From positions 1,984,001 through 2,048,000 of the forward strand of contig OZ218956.1 in assembly GCA_965112735.1 (NCBI GenBank): DNA of 64,000 nt. The letters are read 5' to 3'. Both the position numbers and the translations under genes were made by a program. The stretch's first letter is position 1; the number at the start of each line of letters is the position of its first letter. Origin of the DNA: Phaeosaccion multiseriatum (taxonomy: Eukaryota; Ochrophyta, other classes). This document shows, one piece after another, positions 1 to 10,753 of this stretch. Below the pieces are notes generated by a model. It was not told where the DNA came from and did not search any database. It was given only the letters and a program-made list of their open reading frames with translations.

Positions 1-544
1 GAAGCAGTTTGCGTTAGTTCTTGCCTATTTGGATGGTGAGTGAGGGAGGGAGGGGAAGGAGGGAAAGGAGGGATTTACGGAGAGAGGGGAGGGAGGGAGG
101 GAGGGAGGGAGGGAGGGAGGGAGGGATCAGTCAGTGACGCACTGACTCACTGACTCACTGACCTCGCATCCAACCAACCAATGCCCCGCTCCCCTGCCCC
201 TTCCCTCAGTGAGCATCAAAAAGATGATAGACACGTTGACGTCCGAAGCAAGCCTTACCAACACGCTCGTGATTGTGACGTCCGACAACGGCGGCTGCCC
301 GCAATACGGAGGAAGCAACTACCCCCTCCGAGGCATCAAACACTCCTACTTCGACGGCGGAAACCGAGTACCCGCCTTTATTTGGTCACCTTCGAACCAC
401 GTCATCCCCTCGGCCTTACGGGGCACCACGTACAACCACTTGATGCACGTCACGGATTGGTTACCCACTCTCGGTCACTTGACCCAAGTCGACTATGCAG
501 GGCACTCGCCCCTTGACGGGGCTAACCACTGGCCGGCCCTGGTC

Positions 545-593
<49 letters not shown>

Positions 594-1354
594 CGAGCGA
601 AGAGTCAAGGTCAGGATCCGGGTCAGGATCACGGTCAGGGCCAAGGTCCGACGAGGACGAGGAGGAAGAAAGCAGGCCTGACAGCAGCAGAACCAGAGTG
701 AGCACCCCCCCCCCACGCACCGAGTTGGTGTACAACTGGGACAACTATCAAAAGGACACCGTAGGGTACGCTAGTAGCACCTCCAGGCACTACGGAGTGG
801 AGGTGCCGCCGAAGGGCGCCATCCGAGTGGGGCGATACAAGCTCATTATTCAGGAGTGGTGCTTCGGCTACTACAGCTTCCTCTCCACCGACCGTTATAA
901 CGAGAACATGTGCACCGACCTGGGCGAGTGCTGGTCGTGTGGCAAGACGTGCATTGATGAGACGGAGTACCTGCCCAACAGTTTCCTTTTCGACCTCGAA
1001 GCCGACCCCACAGAGCAATTCAACTTGCTGGAGACCGAGCCCGTCCTTGCCAGGACCCTCTTTGAGAGGTGGGTGGAGCTGACGGAGTCGCACGTGGAGT
1101 CCGTTCTAGTCGACCAGCTCTCTACCGCCGCGGAATCGATTTGGGAGAATCACGAGGACTGTATGGTGCCCTGGTGGCATGAGTTTTTGGAGCACAATTC
1201 GACGGGCTATCCGGACCCCGCGGGCAATTTCTCGGCCATGCCCACTCCGCCCGAGTCTAGCGGCGAGACGAGTGGGTCCTACGTGTGGAATCCGAGTAAT
1301 GCTGACACGGAGGATAAGCCCACGACCATGCCTGTCACCAGCTCCTTTCCCTAA
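1..1354 (+). CDS. Sulfatase, C-terminal half (partial at window start)
   Basis: Type I sulfatase: hydrolyses sulfate esters, usually secreted or lysosomal. Exon 1-35 (read from base 2) joins exon 210-1354 across a phase-1 intron, 36-209 (GTGAGT...CTCAG). The joined reading passes from AYLD into VSIKKMIDTL without a break. The block TLVIVTSDNGG is the conserved sulfatase stretch whose Asp-Asn pair binds the metal. GIKHSYFDGGNRVPAF follows, with the conserved Lys and the DGG loop. A late Cys cluster (CTDLGECWSCGKTC) precedes NSFLFDLEADPTEQFNL, typical of the C-terminal subdomain. The N-terminal C-x-P-x-R formylglycine motif lies outside the window. Odd: an (ACG)n run at 541-588 gives polythreonine, followed by an acidic Ser/Gly/Asp insert to about 700. 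Stop at 1352-1354. The family call is firm; the substrate is unknown. Confidence 0.85.
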
Positions 1355-1718
1355 CTCTAGCCAATCTCACTAGCTACTCTGAGGCGAGGGGAGGGGAGGG
1401 TAGTGACAGCGATGGATGGATGGCACTCCATGTTTCAGTTTCAGTTTCTTTGAATGGTTGTGTAACCGCCATGCTCGACGTCACCCTTTCCCTTTCCTGT
1501 GCTTCGCTGTATTGTTGTCTTTTTCTTTCTTTGTTCTGCTCATTTTGATCGTGTTGAGTCTGGGGTAGCAGGAGACTGGGTTGTGGCCTTATGCCTCTCC
1601 CACTTTTGTACCATATTTATTTTTTCTTCAATTTTTGATTGCCTTGCTTATTATTTTAATCAGAAGCATCGGCAGCAGTTTAGTTTAAGCCACTTATAAT
1701 ATTATCGGTGGGTGCAAG
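1355..1718. other. Non-coding stretch after the sulfatase gene
   Basis: Probable 3' UTR and intergenic DNA, T-rich from about 1500 to 1690. I see no conserved coding signal. A (TC)n run starts at 1731, where the decayed RING/IBR gene on the other strand ends. Confidence 0.5.
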
Positions 1719-2849
1719 TCAACCAATCTTTCTCTCTCTCTCTCTCTCTCTCCGCTGTGCCTGTTGGAACTGCTCCTCTGACGCAAGCAGGTTGCTGTCG
1801 TTGGTATTGCGGGGGCAGTGGACCAAATGCCGATGGGCGCCCTCCCCGCAGTTCTCCCCGCACCACACACAGAAGGTTGCTTTGCACCGCGAGCACTCAA
1901 CGGCGCAACAGGCATCAAGTCCACCCAGGCCTGACCGCAAGCAGCAGGGCAGTGGAGGGTGAGGATGTGCTGCACAATGTGCTGTCGATGAAGGCGGACC
2001 TGGGCGCTCACCCCCGCCTGTGCGTGCGTACGTGTCGACAAGGGCACGGGACGGGGGGGGGGGGGGAGGAAGAGGAAGAGGAGGAGGAGGAGGAGGAGGA
2101 GGAGGAGGAGGAGGAGGAGGAGGAGGAGGAGGAGGAGGAGGAGAAGGGGAGGGGAGGGGCAGCACAGTCAGATGCTGCTTGGCTTAGAGGCGAACAAAGG
2201 GGCGATCAAGGGGAGGGTCAGGCAAGTGGTACTTCTCCAGAGCGAAGCGAGGTCGAACGGAGGTGAGGCATGCCGAGTGGTCCTGTCTCTTCCTACCTCG
2301 ATCGACCAACACAGAGACCACTGCACTGGTCCTCCACAGATTTGTTGCACCCGCAGCAGCGCTCATCTCGGAGGTTGAAGCATACCAACTCAGAAACAGC
2401 CTCAGAAGGGGAGCCTTGTTTGCTCACATCGGCGCTGAGCTCTCATCGCGAAGGCCTTGGCAGACGTGCTTGGAACTGCTGCTGAAGCTCTTCGGTCGTG
2501 GCCAGCCAAGGCTCCACCCTACTGGCGAGCATGTCCTCGTACCGGTGCACAGCGGTCCCCTCGGCCGGGCGAAGTCGTGAGCTGTGAAGGGTCGACTGCT
2601 GCAGCCAGCGATTGGGCAGGCCAGGCCACGCATGCCCGCCCCCCTCCCTGCTGCGGCGTCGGCGGCGGCAGCTTCTATGGCGCGAGGGATGCAATCGCCG
2701 CAGACAAAGTGGACAAAGTGCTTGACGACGGCAGCGTGGGGGCCGTCTGTCCCCTCCTCCCGCTCGGGGCTGCACTCCATACCTCTAAGGGCGTTGCAGT
2801 CCTCATCCAAGCACAAGCAGCAGGACCCACCCAGGAGCGAAGCACGCAC
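1719..2849 (-). pseudogene. Decayed RING/IBR-type (RBR-like) E3 ubiquitin ligase
   Basis: Coding blocks on the minus strand are recognisable but lie in different frames. From 2849: a RING-like block with CCLCLDEDCNALRGMEC, then HFVCGDC and ACPIAGCSSRPFTAHDF. One frame later comes a helical block (RYEDMLASRVEPWLATTEEL). After about 400 bp holding a 14-G run and (GGA)n (2053-2142) comes VQHILTLHCPA...CGQAWVDL. One more frame change then gives CCAVECSRCKATFCVWC and ENCGEGAHRHLVHC, an IBR-like zinc-binding module. This order matches a stramenopile protein type I know of (a CCLCLDED-like finger followed by an IBR) thought to act in ubiquitination. At least three frame changes and no single ORF argue for a pseudogene. 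Assembly indels or undetected introns could explain some of them. Confidence 0.6.
2053..2150. repeat. G14 plus (GGA)n microsatellite
   Basis: A homopolymer of about 14 G at 2053-2066 is followed by near-perfect GGA repeats to about 2142. It lies inside the decayed RING/IBR locus and separates its RING and IBR blocks. Confidence 0.9.
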
Positions 2850-3312
2850 TTCAACTCAGCGCATTGCACCCATCAGCAGCTCAGCTCGGTCGGCAAAGGG
2901 TGTGGCTATGCTCTGTGGGTCCTCAACGCGCTATTACTCTACTATCCCACCTCCTCTGCTGTTGCTCGAGTAAGGCGTCGCTCGCCACTCTGCCTTTGGC
3001 CCGCCAGCTCTCAGCGTCACGCCATACCTTCTCCATCTCTTCCTCCATGCCCACTAACGCAGAGTGCGTGTGCGCAGCAGAGGCTATGAACAGGGCGGTG
3101 AGACGGCGGAGAGCGGACAGGAGGGAGGGTAGCCGCTGAAGGGACGGGGGGGCACGAGCGAAGCAGCGGGAGACGGAGCAAGGGCGAGGGGTGCAAAGGG
3201 AGAGAGCGTGAAGCAAGCAGCAGGCGAAAGAAAGGAGCGGAGGAGAGACACCACCTCACCCACCCACCCTCCCACCTCGGGCTTCCTGCTGATGCATGCT
3301 CGACCGAGGCTC
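2850..3312. other. Spacer between two decayed genes
   Basis: Purine-skewed sequence rich in gagg/ggag on the plus strand (3100-3260). ORFs on both strands are low-complexity Ser/Pro/Arg shadows. No conserved domain was recognised. Confidence 0.4.
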
Positions 3313-3594
3313 TATATCTCCTTCACGACGGCTTGAGGCCAGTCCTCCACGCGAGGGTCAGCTGCGAGCAGGCCCTCCTCGTCATCGCCCTCCACGTCGC
3401 TAAAGTCAACGCCCCCCTTTCCCCTGCAGCTTGCCGGTGAGCAGCTCCAGCAGGGTCATGCCGAAGGAGAACATGTCGCTTTTCTCTCCGTACATGTTGT
3501 TCACCACGTACTTGGGACACATTTAAGGGGGCGTGCCGGCGACTTGGCCGGTCATGGTTGCCACAGACAGCCGGCCCTGTTGGACAGCTGTAGT

Positions 3595-3662
3595 ACACAC
3601 ACACGCACACACACACACGCACACACGCACGCACACACGCACGCACGCACAGACACGCACAC
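3595..3662. repeat. (CA)n imperfect microsatellite
   Basis: CA/CG-interrupted dinucleotide run (acacacacgcac...). On the minus strand it falls in the kinase intron between the DCG block and the activation-segment exon. Confidence 0.85.
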
Positions 3663-3838
3663 AGCCACCAACAGGCGGCGAGAGCATGGTGGTGGTTCGC
3701 GACCCTCCCCAGCTCCCGGTCCAGCCCGAGATGCCGTGGTGTCCCTCCCCCTCACCTTGAGCCATTTCTTCGTCGAGCAGGGCAGACAGGCCGCAGTCAA
3801 TGAGTTACGCGGTGGGTAGAGGGCCGAAGAGAACCACA

Positions 3839-3988
3839 TTGGTGGACTTGACGTCTCGGTGGTAGATGACCATACATTGGTGGACTTGACGTCTCGGTGG
3901 TTGATGACCATACATTGGTGGACTTGACGTCTCGGTGGTTGATGACCATACATTGGTGGACTTGACGTCTCGGTGGTTGATGACCATC
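3839..3988 (-). repeat. 38-bp tandem repeat duplicating the kinase catalytic loop
   Basis: Four copies of a 38-bp unit, starting ttggtggacttgacg at 3839, 3877, 3915 and 3953. On the minus strand each copy encodes HRDVKSTN in one frame. Because 38 is not a multiple of 3, successive copies fall in different frames. Three extra copies add 114 bp, so the outer two copies are in the same frame, with 38 extra codons between them. Confidence 0.95.
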
Positions 3989-4435
3989 GGTGTGCCGTCC
4001 TCGCCGCGGCGCGAGCGATGCACGTAGTTGAGGCCGCAAGCGATCCGCACTGCAATGGGCAGGCGGTTGGCCCATACCAGCTCGGAGGCCAGAGCGTCGC
4101 AGAGGAGGACCCGCTGGCCGACCACCCAGCAGCTGAACAATGTTGGGGTGCTTGAGGCTCGACAGCACTTCGATCTCACGCCTCGCACTCTTGAGCCATT
4201 GGTCTGCCGACCGCCTCGTGCCCGCCTGTCCCGAGGCAAAGGCTTCGTCGTGCAGTCGTTTGACGGCGAAGCGGACGTTGAGCTTCACGTCCACCGCGAG
4301 ATGTGCTTTACCGAAGGAGCCCTCCCCCTCCCCCTCCCCCAGCAGCACGGAGAAGTCCGCTGTGACTTGGCTCAGGTAAGGTAAGCCTCGGTTACTTGTG
4401 TCACTTTGCCCAGAGCGAGGGCGCGTGCGTCCAGG

Positions 4436-4494
4436 TCAACCCCTGATGCACTACCCGCTATCGAGAATGTGGGCGATACTGCATCAGGGGTCGA
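4436..4494. repeat. Short palindromic element with cgacccctga-type ends
   Basis: Ends are tcaacccctgatgcacta and the inverted tgcatcaggggtcga. The centre is cgctatcgagaatgtgggcgata. The same ends and core recur in the large foldback cluster at 42085-42790, so this looks like a minimal copy. It interrupts the kinase reading frame between the coiled-coil and P-loop regions. Confidence 0.75.
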
Positions 4495-4508
4495 TCCAGG
4501 CCGTACTA

Positions 4509-4565
4509 GCGGCGGCCTCAGCAGCGGCGGCCTCAGCAGCGGCGGCCTCAGCAGCGGCGGCGCGC
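4509..4565. repeat. 15-bp tandem repeat (cagcagcggcggcct)
   Basis: About four copies of a GC-rich 15-mer immediately beside the 59-bp palindrome. On the minus strand it reads as a Leu/Arg/Pro repeat and is not conserved coding sequence. Confidence 0.85.
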
Positions 4566-4760
4566 TCTTGCTCAAGACGCTCCTCCTATCGTACGGATAC
4601 AGTATGGGAAGGTGATTGTAAGTGAGTATGGGAAGGTGATTCCAACATTTGGACCAAATTAAAGGTGATGTAGCGGCATATTTACGCACCGCATGCAGGA
4701 CGCGTATAATCTCGAGCTCCTCCTCCGCGGCCTGCCCTGCGGCAGCTTGCCTATCCGTCT

Positions 4761-4955
4761 CTCTCTGTGCCTCTTGCAGCTCCTCCATCCTTCTCGCAGC
4801 TTCCGCATCGTCTGGCGCCCTCCGGTCTCTCTCTTCTCTGCGCCGTGCGGCCGGCAGCAGCTTGTCTCTCCGCCTCGCTCTGTGCCTCTTGCAGCTCTCT
4901 ATCCTTCTCGCAGCTTCCGCCTCTCGCGCCCTCCGGTCTCTATCTTCTCTGCGCT
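4761..4955 (-). repeat. Internal duplication in the coiled-coil region
   Basis: Two diverged copies of about 85 bp (4761-4845 and 4873-4955), both containing ctgtgcctcttgcagct and ccttctcgcagcttccgc. On the minus strand each encodes an EAARR...EELQEAQ-like helix. The copies differ by small indels, so only one frame stays open at a time. Confidence 0.75.
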
Positions 4956-5160
4956 GATCCTCTCGGACTCACCCTCCCCCTGCCGCAACCCAAACGGGGA
5001 GACCCCCAATAGGGAGACCACCCAGCGGGAAGGGGAAAACACGGCGTAGGATTGTACCCAGCGGAAGGCCTTGCCCCACCCCCGTCGGCAGCTCCATGAC
5101 TCGCACCACTTCCGCCTGTTCCACCGCCACCCGCTGATAGAGTACGGCCAGGCAACAGCA

Positions 5161-5771
5161 TTGAATTGGGGGAGTCAGGGGGCGGCCGGGCGAGTAGGAA
5201 GTTAAGAGAAAGCGTAGGAGAGGAAGGAGAAAAAAGAAAGAGGGCCGACTCACCATTGAACGGTCCCGATGACGGGTGTCTGACAGGGAAGGAGGGGGAA
5301 GTGTAAATATATATTACACCCTTAAGTGCCATCTATGGTTGTCTAAAAGTAATGTCTCACCGCCCCGGGGAACTTAGCCCTCGAGGTCGTGTCCCTCTGA
5401 CTCATCAGTTCTTCCCATTGGAACAAAGTTGATACCAGCCAGGATCCTGTGGCGAACCGATCGTTCGTGTCGGGCCCGCTGGAGCGCTACGGCTAATCGT
5501 CGCCGAATGACGCAAACAGCTCTCGCAAGGAAGGAGGGGGAACAGATTTATTTTTAGTTTCAATTTCAAGGCCCGGTCGACCTATACACCTACAAATTGT
5601 GCCCTCTCCTATATACTCCTATCCTTCTTCCCTCCCCTCTTCCACCATAGATATATCCACCTCATAGCTTGCCAATAAGAGGGTGTGTCGTAGAGCATAC
5701 CCTTCATGAGTTGAGGTTGCTTGTGGGGGGGGAGGCACGCGTTATTTTATCAGCAAACGCACGGAAGCAAA
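5161..5771. other. Intergenic region upstream of COG2
   Basis: A minus-strand exon-like piece at about 5250-5285 (ends ...TTCAATG then gtgagt) may be the 5' part of the decayed kinase. The rest (5290-5771) shows no conserved coding. It is the presumed COG2 promoter and 5' UTR. Confidence 0.4.
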
Positions 5772-8700
5772 ATGCCGAACGAGGAGGAGGAGGAGAAAGT
5801 GTTGAAAGTGTTGCAACAGCAAGGGAAGCACGCGATATCGCCCTACTGCTTCGAAGTGGGCGAGTTCAGAGCTAGAACATTCGACCCTACGAGCTTCGTC
5901 CTCACGTATCAGCAGCTCGTGCCGCTGGACAAGCTCAGAAATGACATGCACAAGTTCCTAGCGGCTCTGCAACAGGTAGGCAGTGCTCTCTCACACATGA
6001 CCATGCACTCGCCTTGCCGCCTTCCGCCACATTTGCGAAGTGGTGTTGCTGTGTGGCGGTGGCTCTTGCGCAATGGGCGAGAGGGGACTGGGATATGTGG
6101 TGGCTTGTTGGTTGCTTTCGCCTCTCTGCTGCTTTATTACGTGCAGCTCCTGCCGCTGCTGCTGATGATGCTGCTGGTCCTGGTGGAAGTGAACTTGGCG
6201 GTGGTGAAATAGCGGTGCTAGGTGGGGGAGAGGAGGAGGAAACAAAACAAAGTTTGACCAAAGTTGGGACGGCCCGACCGCGTTGTGGGTGTGCTCCTAA
6301 CTCAGCGCCCCGTTCTCGCCCTACTGCCCTTCCTCCCCTCAGGATTTATACGACCTCATCAATAGAGACTATGCGGACTTCATCCTTGTGTCCTCCAAGC
6401 TCACTGGCGTTGACGTCAAGGTGTGTGTGTGTTAGAGAGAGAGAAGAGATGAGAGAGAGAGGAAGAGTGTGGGAGTGAGCGAGAGAGAGAAAGAGAGAAG
6501 AGAGTGGAGAGAGAGAGAGAGAGTGCTTGAGAGAGAGAGAGATGTGACACTCTCGCTCTGCGGGGCTTGTTTCCTCTGACTTGTATCGCCTCGATGCCGG
6601 AGCGGCGGGAGGGAGGAGGGAGGGGGAGAGAAGAGAGGAGAACAATAGGTCTCGCCTTTGACCGACCTTGCAAAGGATCGAGTCTGCGTGTGAGTATTCA
6701 ATACTCAATTCTCATTCTCATCCTCATTCTTATCCCCGTCCCCATCCTTCTCTTTTATGTGTGTGTCCTAATCCTTCTCTTCGACGGCACGCCGTCTCAT
6801 TCCTTCTCGTCCCCCTACCACCCCGCACTCCTCTGTGTGAACAATTGGCCGTGCCACGCCACACTGTGAACACAACAAACAACCAACACCTATACCGCAA
6901 CGAAAAGGTGTGTGAGTTAGAGGCTCCAGTCGCCGGCTTTGCGTCCCGCATAGAGGGCTTGAGCAGCCAAATCGAGGCCAAGGCAGCAGGCATCCGCAGC
7001 ATTGCACAGCAGCGGACGGCTGTGCAGGACAAGATCAGGACCACAAGAAAGGTGAGGGTCAGGGTGCGGGGTAGGGCCAGGGTCAAGCTCAAGGTCAGGG
7101 GCGAGTGAGGGTAAGCTAACGGTGTTTTGGTTTGTATAGTTTGTGTATGTTAAAGCGGTACATGTACATGTATACGAAGGGAAGCCGCATCCTCTCTTCC
7201 TTTTGGCCTATCCTTTTCGGGTATTTCCCTGTCCCTTCCCTTCCCATCCCTCTGCTCAGCACACCATATGTCTGTTGCTTGTCCCCTCCCTCCCTCCCTC
7301 TTTCCCTCCTCCCCTCCTCTGCTGTCACTTTTGCAATGCACAGAGTTTGCGCTTCATATCTCTCTTGGAGCACGCCGAGCGGCTTTTAGGTATCGCAGAT
7401 AGCAGCAACAGCGAAGGAGAAGAAGAGGAAGAGCAAGAAGGGGAGCCCTCTCTGCGAGGAGGAGGAGGAGGAGGAGGAGGAGGAGGAGAAGATGCAGACG
7501 CAGGCGTCGCAGGAAGAGGAGTAGGGAGGAGTGAGAAGAGAGGGGAGACGTCGGATGTGTACGGAGGAGAAGGAGGAGGAGGAGGAGGAGGAGGAGGAGG
7601 AGGCAGGGTCAACAGCCATACCCACGAGTCGTTAGCTGAGCGTGACTTTGACTCTGGCTATACGGACGATGACATGGGGGCCTTCGAGCTCGCCTTTCCT
7701 GCCCTGTCCACCACCAATTATCCAGACGAGGAGGTACAGCATGAGGAGGAGGCTGGTGCGGGGGCAGGCATCCGCAGCAATGGAGTCGGGGGAGTCCACA
7801 CTGGGGCAGCAGCAGCAGCAGCAGCAGTTGGTGATACAGAGCGCTGCGCGATGCTGGAGCGAGTGGCGCTGTACGCTCTCATGATGGGCGCAGACCTTAA
7901 GGCCCTGTCCTCCCCTCGCCCCCCTCAGCAGGTGGAGTCTTCAGGCCTGGGCTCAGGTCCAGACTCAGGAAGTGCTACCTCTTCTACTGCATCTGCTGCC
8001 ATCCCTGTGGCTCCTATGAAGGACCTCTCTATCCGAGCCACGCGTGTGGAGGCGGAGGTGACGCGAAAGCTTCGTACGGTCTTTGCCGAGCTCGTCGCGC
8101 CTCCTACCGCTCGATCGGGCTCGGCGGCTGTCAGGGCTACTGCTGTACCACCAACTGGTGGTGGTGGTGTTGGTGGTGGCGCTGTTGTTGCTGCTGTTGC
8201 TGGAGAAGCGAGTGGGGGTGTCGGGAGGGAGCCCAACGCAACGGCACTGCTCCATTGTCTCCGGTCCTTCGCCGCCCTAGGCTGCGGCGTGGAGGCAGAG
8301 AGGCAGTTCGCAAGGGTGGTGGTGGAGCCCTTCTTGAGCGCTCACTTTACGCAGGGCCTGTTGGACGGAGGGAGTAGAGGTTCGTACCGGGGTCTGGAGG
8401 CAATTTACAGCGACACACTTGCCTATCTGCAGGAGTCTTGTCACGGGGTGCTGCGGATAGCAGAGGGACTCTTTGGACTTCCACCGGCACTGTCTGAGGG
8501 ACAGGAGCAGGGGCAGAGACAGGGGGGTGGGGAGGAGGTGAAGGGGGCGAAGGAGGGAGGAGGAGGAGGCGCAGCACCAGGAGGAGCAGGAGGAGGAGGA
8601 GGAGGAGGAGGAGGAGGAGGAGGAGGAGGAGGCACGGTTGGCACTTCACCACCCCCGATATGCCCGCTACCCGTGGACCTGTTGTGCAATGGGCTTTGGG

Positions 8701-10613
8701 CTCCCATTTTCCAGGCCTTGACGACTCGGCTAAAGTCAATCTTCGCGACTGGGATGGCCGAGGTGTTGCGGCGTAACTATGTGCACACAAGGCTCTTCAT
8801 TGATCAGTTGGCACTGCTGTGTGGGCCTGAGCTTGCGCCCAATGCGCGAAGGCGGCTAGAGGGACACGCTTTGATGGCGCAGGTGAGGGAGAGGAGGGAG
8901 GGGGGGGGCGGGGGATGATGAAAACCAACTCTGCAGGAATTCCGCTTTTTCTCTCTCCGCAAAGGCAGTCATTTGTCCCAAGGCAAAGTCAATTACCTCA
9001 GCTCCTCAATCCCTCCCCTCCCCTCCTCCTTCTCCTTCTCCATCTCCCCTCCCCTCTTCTCCTGGCCTACGCTCCCTCTCTCCTTCTCAAGCTCCGGAGT
9101 AAGTGGAATCTTCCCATTTACTTCCAGCTCTGTGCTCGTGAAGCCACCTCCAGTCTGGAAGCAGCGTACAAGGCTGTGGGAGAGCACGGCTTACAGCATG
9201 CCATTCCAGCGGACCGTGAAGCCATGAGTAGCAGCAGTGGCAGCAGTGGCAGCAGCAGCAGTGGGGGCAGTGGCATCACGACGAGTAGGGACGAGAGTGA
9301 TGACGAGGACTTTGATTTGCCCATCACTGCCAAGGCGTGGAGTTCTCTGCAGCAGTGCTGGAGCGACAAGTGGTTCCTCGCTCCTCTGGCACATCGCTTC
9401 CTGAGGCTCTGCCTGCAGATGGTGGGGCGTTATCACAGCTGGCTTAGCGAGTCCATACCACCACCAATAGAAGAAGCACGAGGAGGAGGAGGAGGAGGAG
9501 GAGGAGGAGGAGGAGGAGGAGGAGGAGGAGGAGGAGGACGACGACGAGGAGGAGTGAAGCCGAGATCGGGTAGGACGGCGGAGGAATTGGTCTTGCTGGC
9601 GTGGGATGCTTCTCGGCTCTACGAGAAGCTTGTTGGAGGGGGCACAAGTGGTGATGGCAGCAGTACTTCTGCTTCTTCGCTGCTCTCAAGAGAGCGCTCC
9701 CTCGCTGGGCAGATGCAGGCCTGTTTCCTGAGAGCAGACCTGCCTACGGAGGCCTTCGAGGTGGCTCAAGAGGCGCTCCGAGAGGCGGCCTTGCCTCTAG
9801 CCCAAGAAATAACGCAGCTGTGGACCGGGGTGGTGCAGCATCTCACTGGACAGTGTGGTGGAATGCTGCTGGCGGTCAAGGGCATCACAGCGACGTACCG
9901 TATGACCAACAAGCCTTGCCCGCAGCGCCCGAGCCCCTTTGTACCGAACATTCTCCGCCCCCTGCGTGACTTTGAGTCCACGTGGACGAACCGCCTCCCG
10001 AGCTCCGCCAGCCTTGTCGCTGCTACTGCCGCCGCCGCCGCTGCTGCTGCTGCGACTGATGCTGCTGCCGGTGGTACTGCTCCTGTTGGTGGCGGTGGTG
10101 TTGGTGGTGGTGGAGACTCGTCGTCTGTGAACTGGTGGAAGCGGGCCGTATTGGAGGCCGTCACTTCGCAGTACCTCTCTACCGTCAGGGACATGCTCAC
10201 GACAGTGCGGCAGATGGAGGAGGCTCTCAGCAAGCGTAAGACCACCAAGGGGAGGCGGGGCTCCACAGCAACAGGAGGGGGAGGCGGAGGAGGAGGAGGG
10301 GGAGGAGGAGGAGGAGGGGGGGGGGGGGGCGAGTCTCTCGTCGGTGGCTGCTGCGGCTGCGGCGGCCGATGGGGTGGTGCTGAGCGACACGCAAAAGATG
10401 ATGGTGCAGCTGGATTTGGATGTCAAGGCGTACGGGAAGGAGGTACGGGCCCTGGGGTTCGATCCCGACTCGCTGGAGGCCTACGCTCCCTTGGGGCGAG
10501 CCGTGGGCAACACATCCCCACCAGGGGAGGTAGCTGGGGGTGGAGCACCACCACCAGCAGCAGCAGCAGCAGCAGCAGCAGTTGGTGATACATCAGCAGT
10601 TGGGACCTCGTAG
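5772..10613 (+). CDS. COG2: Conserved oligomeric Golgi complex subunit 2
   Basis: COG2 is a lobe A subunit of the COG tether for retrograde vesicles at the Golgi. Exons: 5772-5975, 6343-6420, 6908-7051, 7344-8882, 9092-10613. All junctions are phase 0 with GT-AG introns. The N-terminus matches the COG2 family: FDPTSFVLTYQQLVPLDKL, then LYDLINRDYADFILVSSKL, then ELEAPVAGF leading into a coiled coil. The C-terminal COG2 domain is marked by WNLPIYFQLCAREA and WFLAPLAHRFLRLCLQMVG. The last helix, SDTQKMMVQLDLDVKAYGKE, is typical of the COG2 end but is one frame away from the preceding sequence. The shift lies in the G-rich run 10310-10330, so an assembly error or a real frameshift is present there. 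Large Gly runs from (GGA)n interrupt the poorly conserved middle. Protein about 1160 aa, longer than animal COG2 (about 740) because of low-complexity inserts. Confidence 0.85.
10270..10330. repeat. (GGA)n / poly-G tract at the COG2 frame change
   Basis: Mixed GGA and G-run ending in about 13 consecutive G (10317-10329). COG2 homology continues on both sides in different frames, which places a frameshift within this tract. Confidence 0.85.
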
Positions 10614-10753
10614 CCGGGCACGCAGGCGCGATTTGTCTTTCCAACGACCGACTTGCGAATTAATTGAAATACATTCATTCATCTTCCGCAAAGCAAAGCA
10701 TTGCGCTACTGTATCGTAACTATGCGCAGTTTTGTGTTTGCTCTATGATTGTT

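Larger units (their letters stand above)
3313..5160 (-). pseudogene. Decayed protein kinase (TKL-like) with coiled-coil N-terminal region
   Basis: Kinase subdomains can be read in order on the minus strand. LLGEGEGEGSFGKAHLA is the P-loop and FAVKRL carries the catalytic Lys. Then come REIEVLSSLKHPNIVQLLG (helix C), ACGLNYVH, INHRDVKSTNV (catalytic loop), LIDCGLSALLDEE (DFG replaced by DCG), GTPP-stop-MCPKYV, and SDMFSFGMTLLELLTG. Upstream, 4650-4955 encodes Glu/Arg/Ala-rich coiled coil, and about 5050-5150 another exon-like block (LYQRVAVEQAEVVRVMELP). Lesions: a frame change after VQLLG near 4130; an in-frame TAA at 3805-3807 just before LIDCGL; an in-frame TAA at 3523-3525 replacing the Tyr of the APE-type motif; another shift at the G-run near 3412; a 38-bp expansion in the catalytic loop; and a 59-bp palindromic insertion. 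These make a functional kinase unlikely. Confidence 0.72.
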
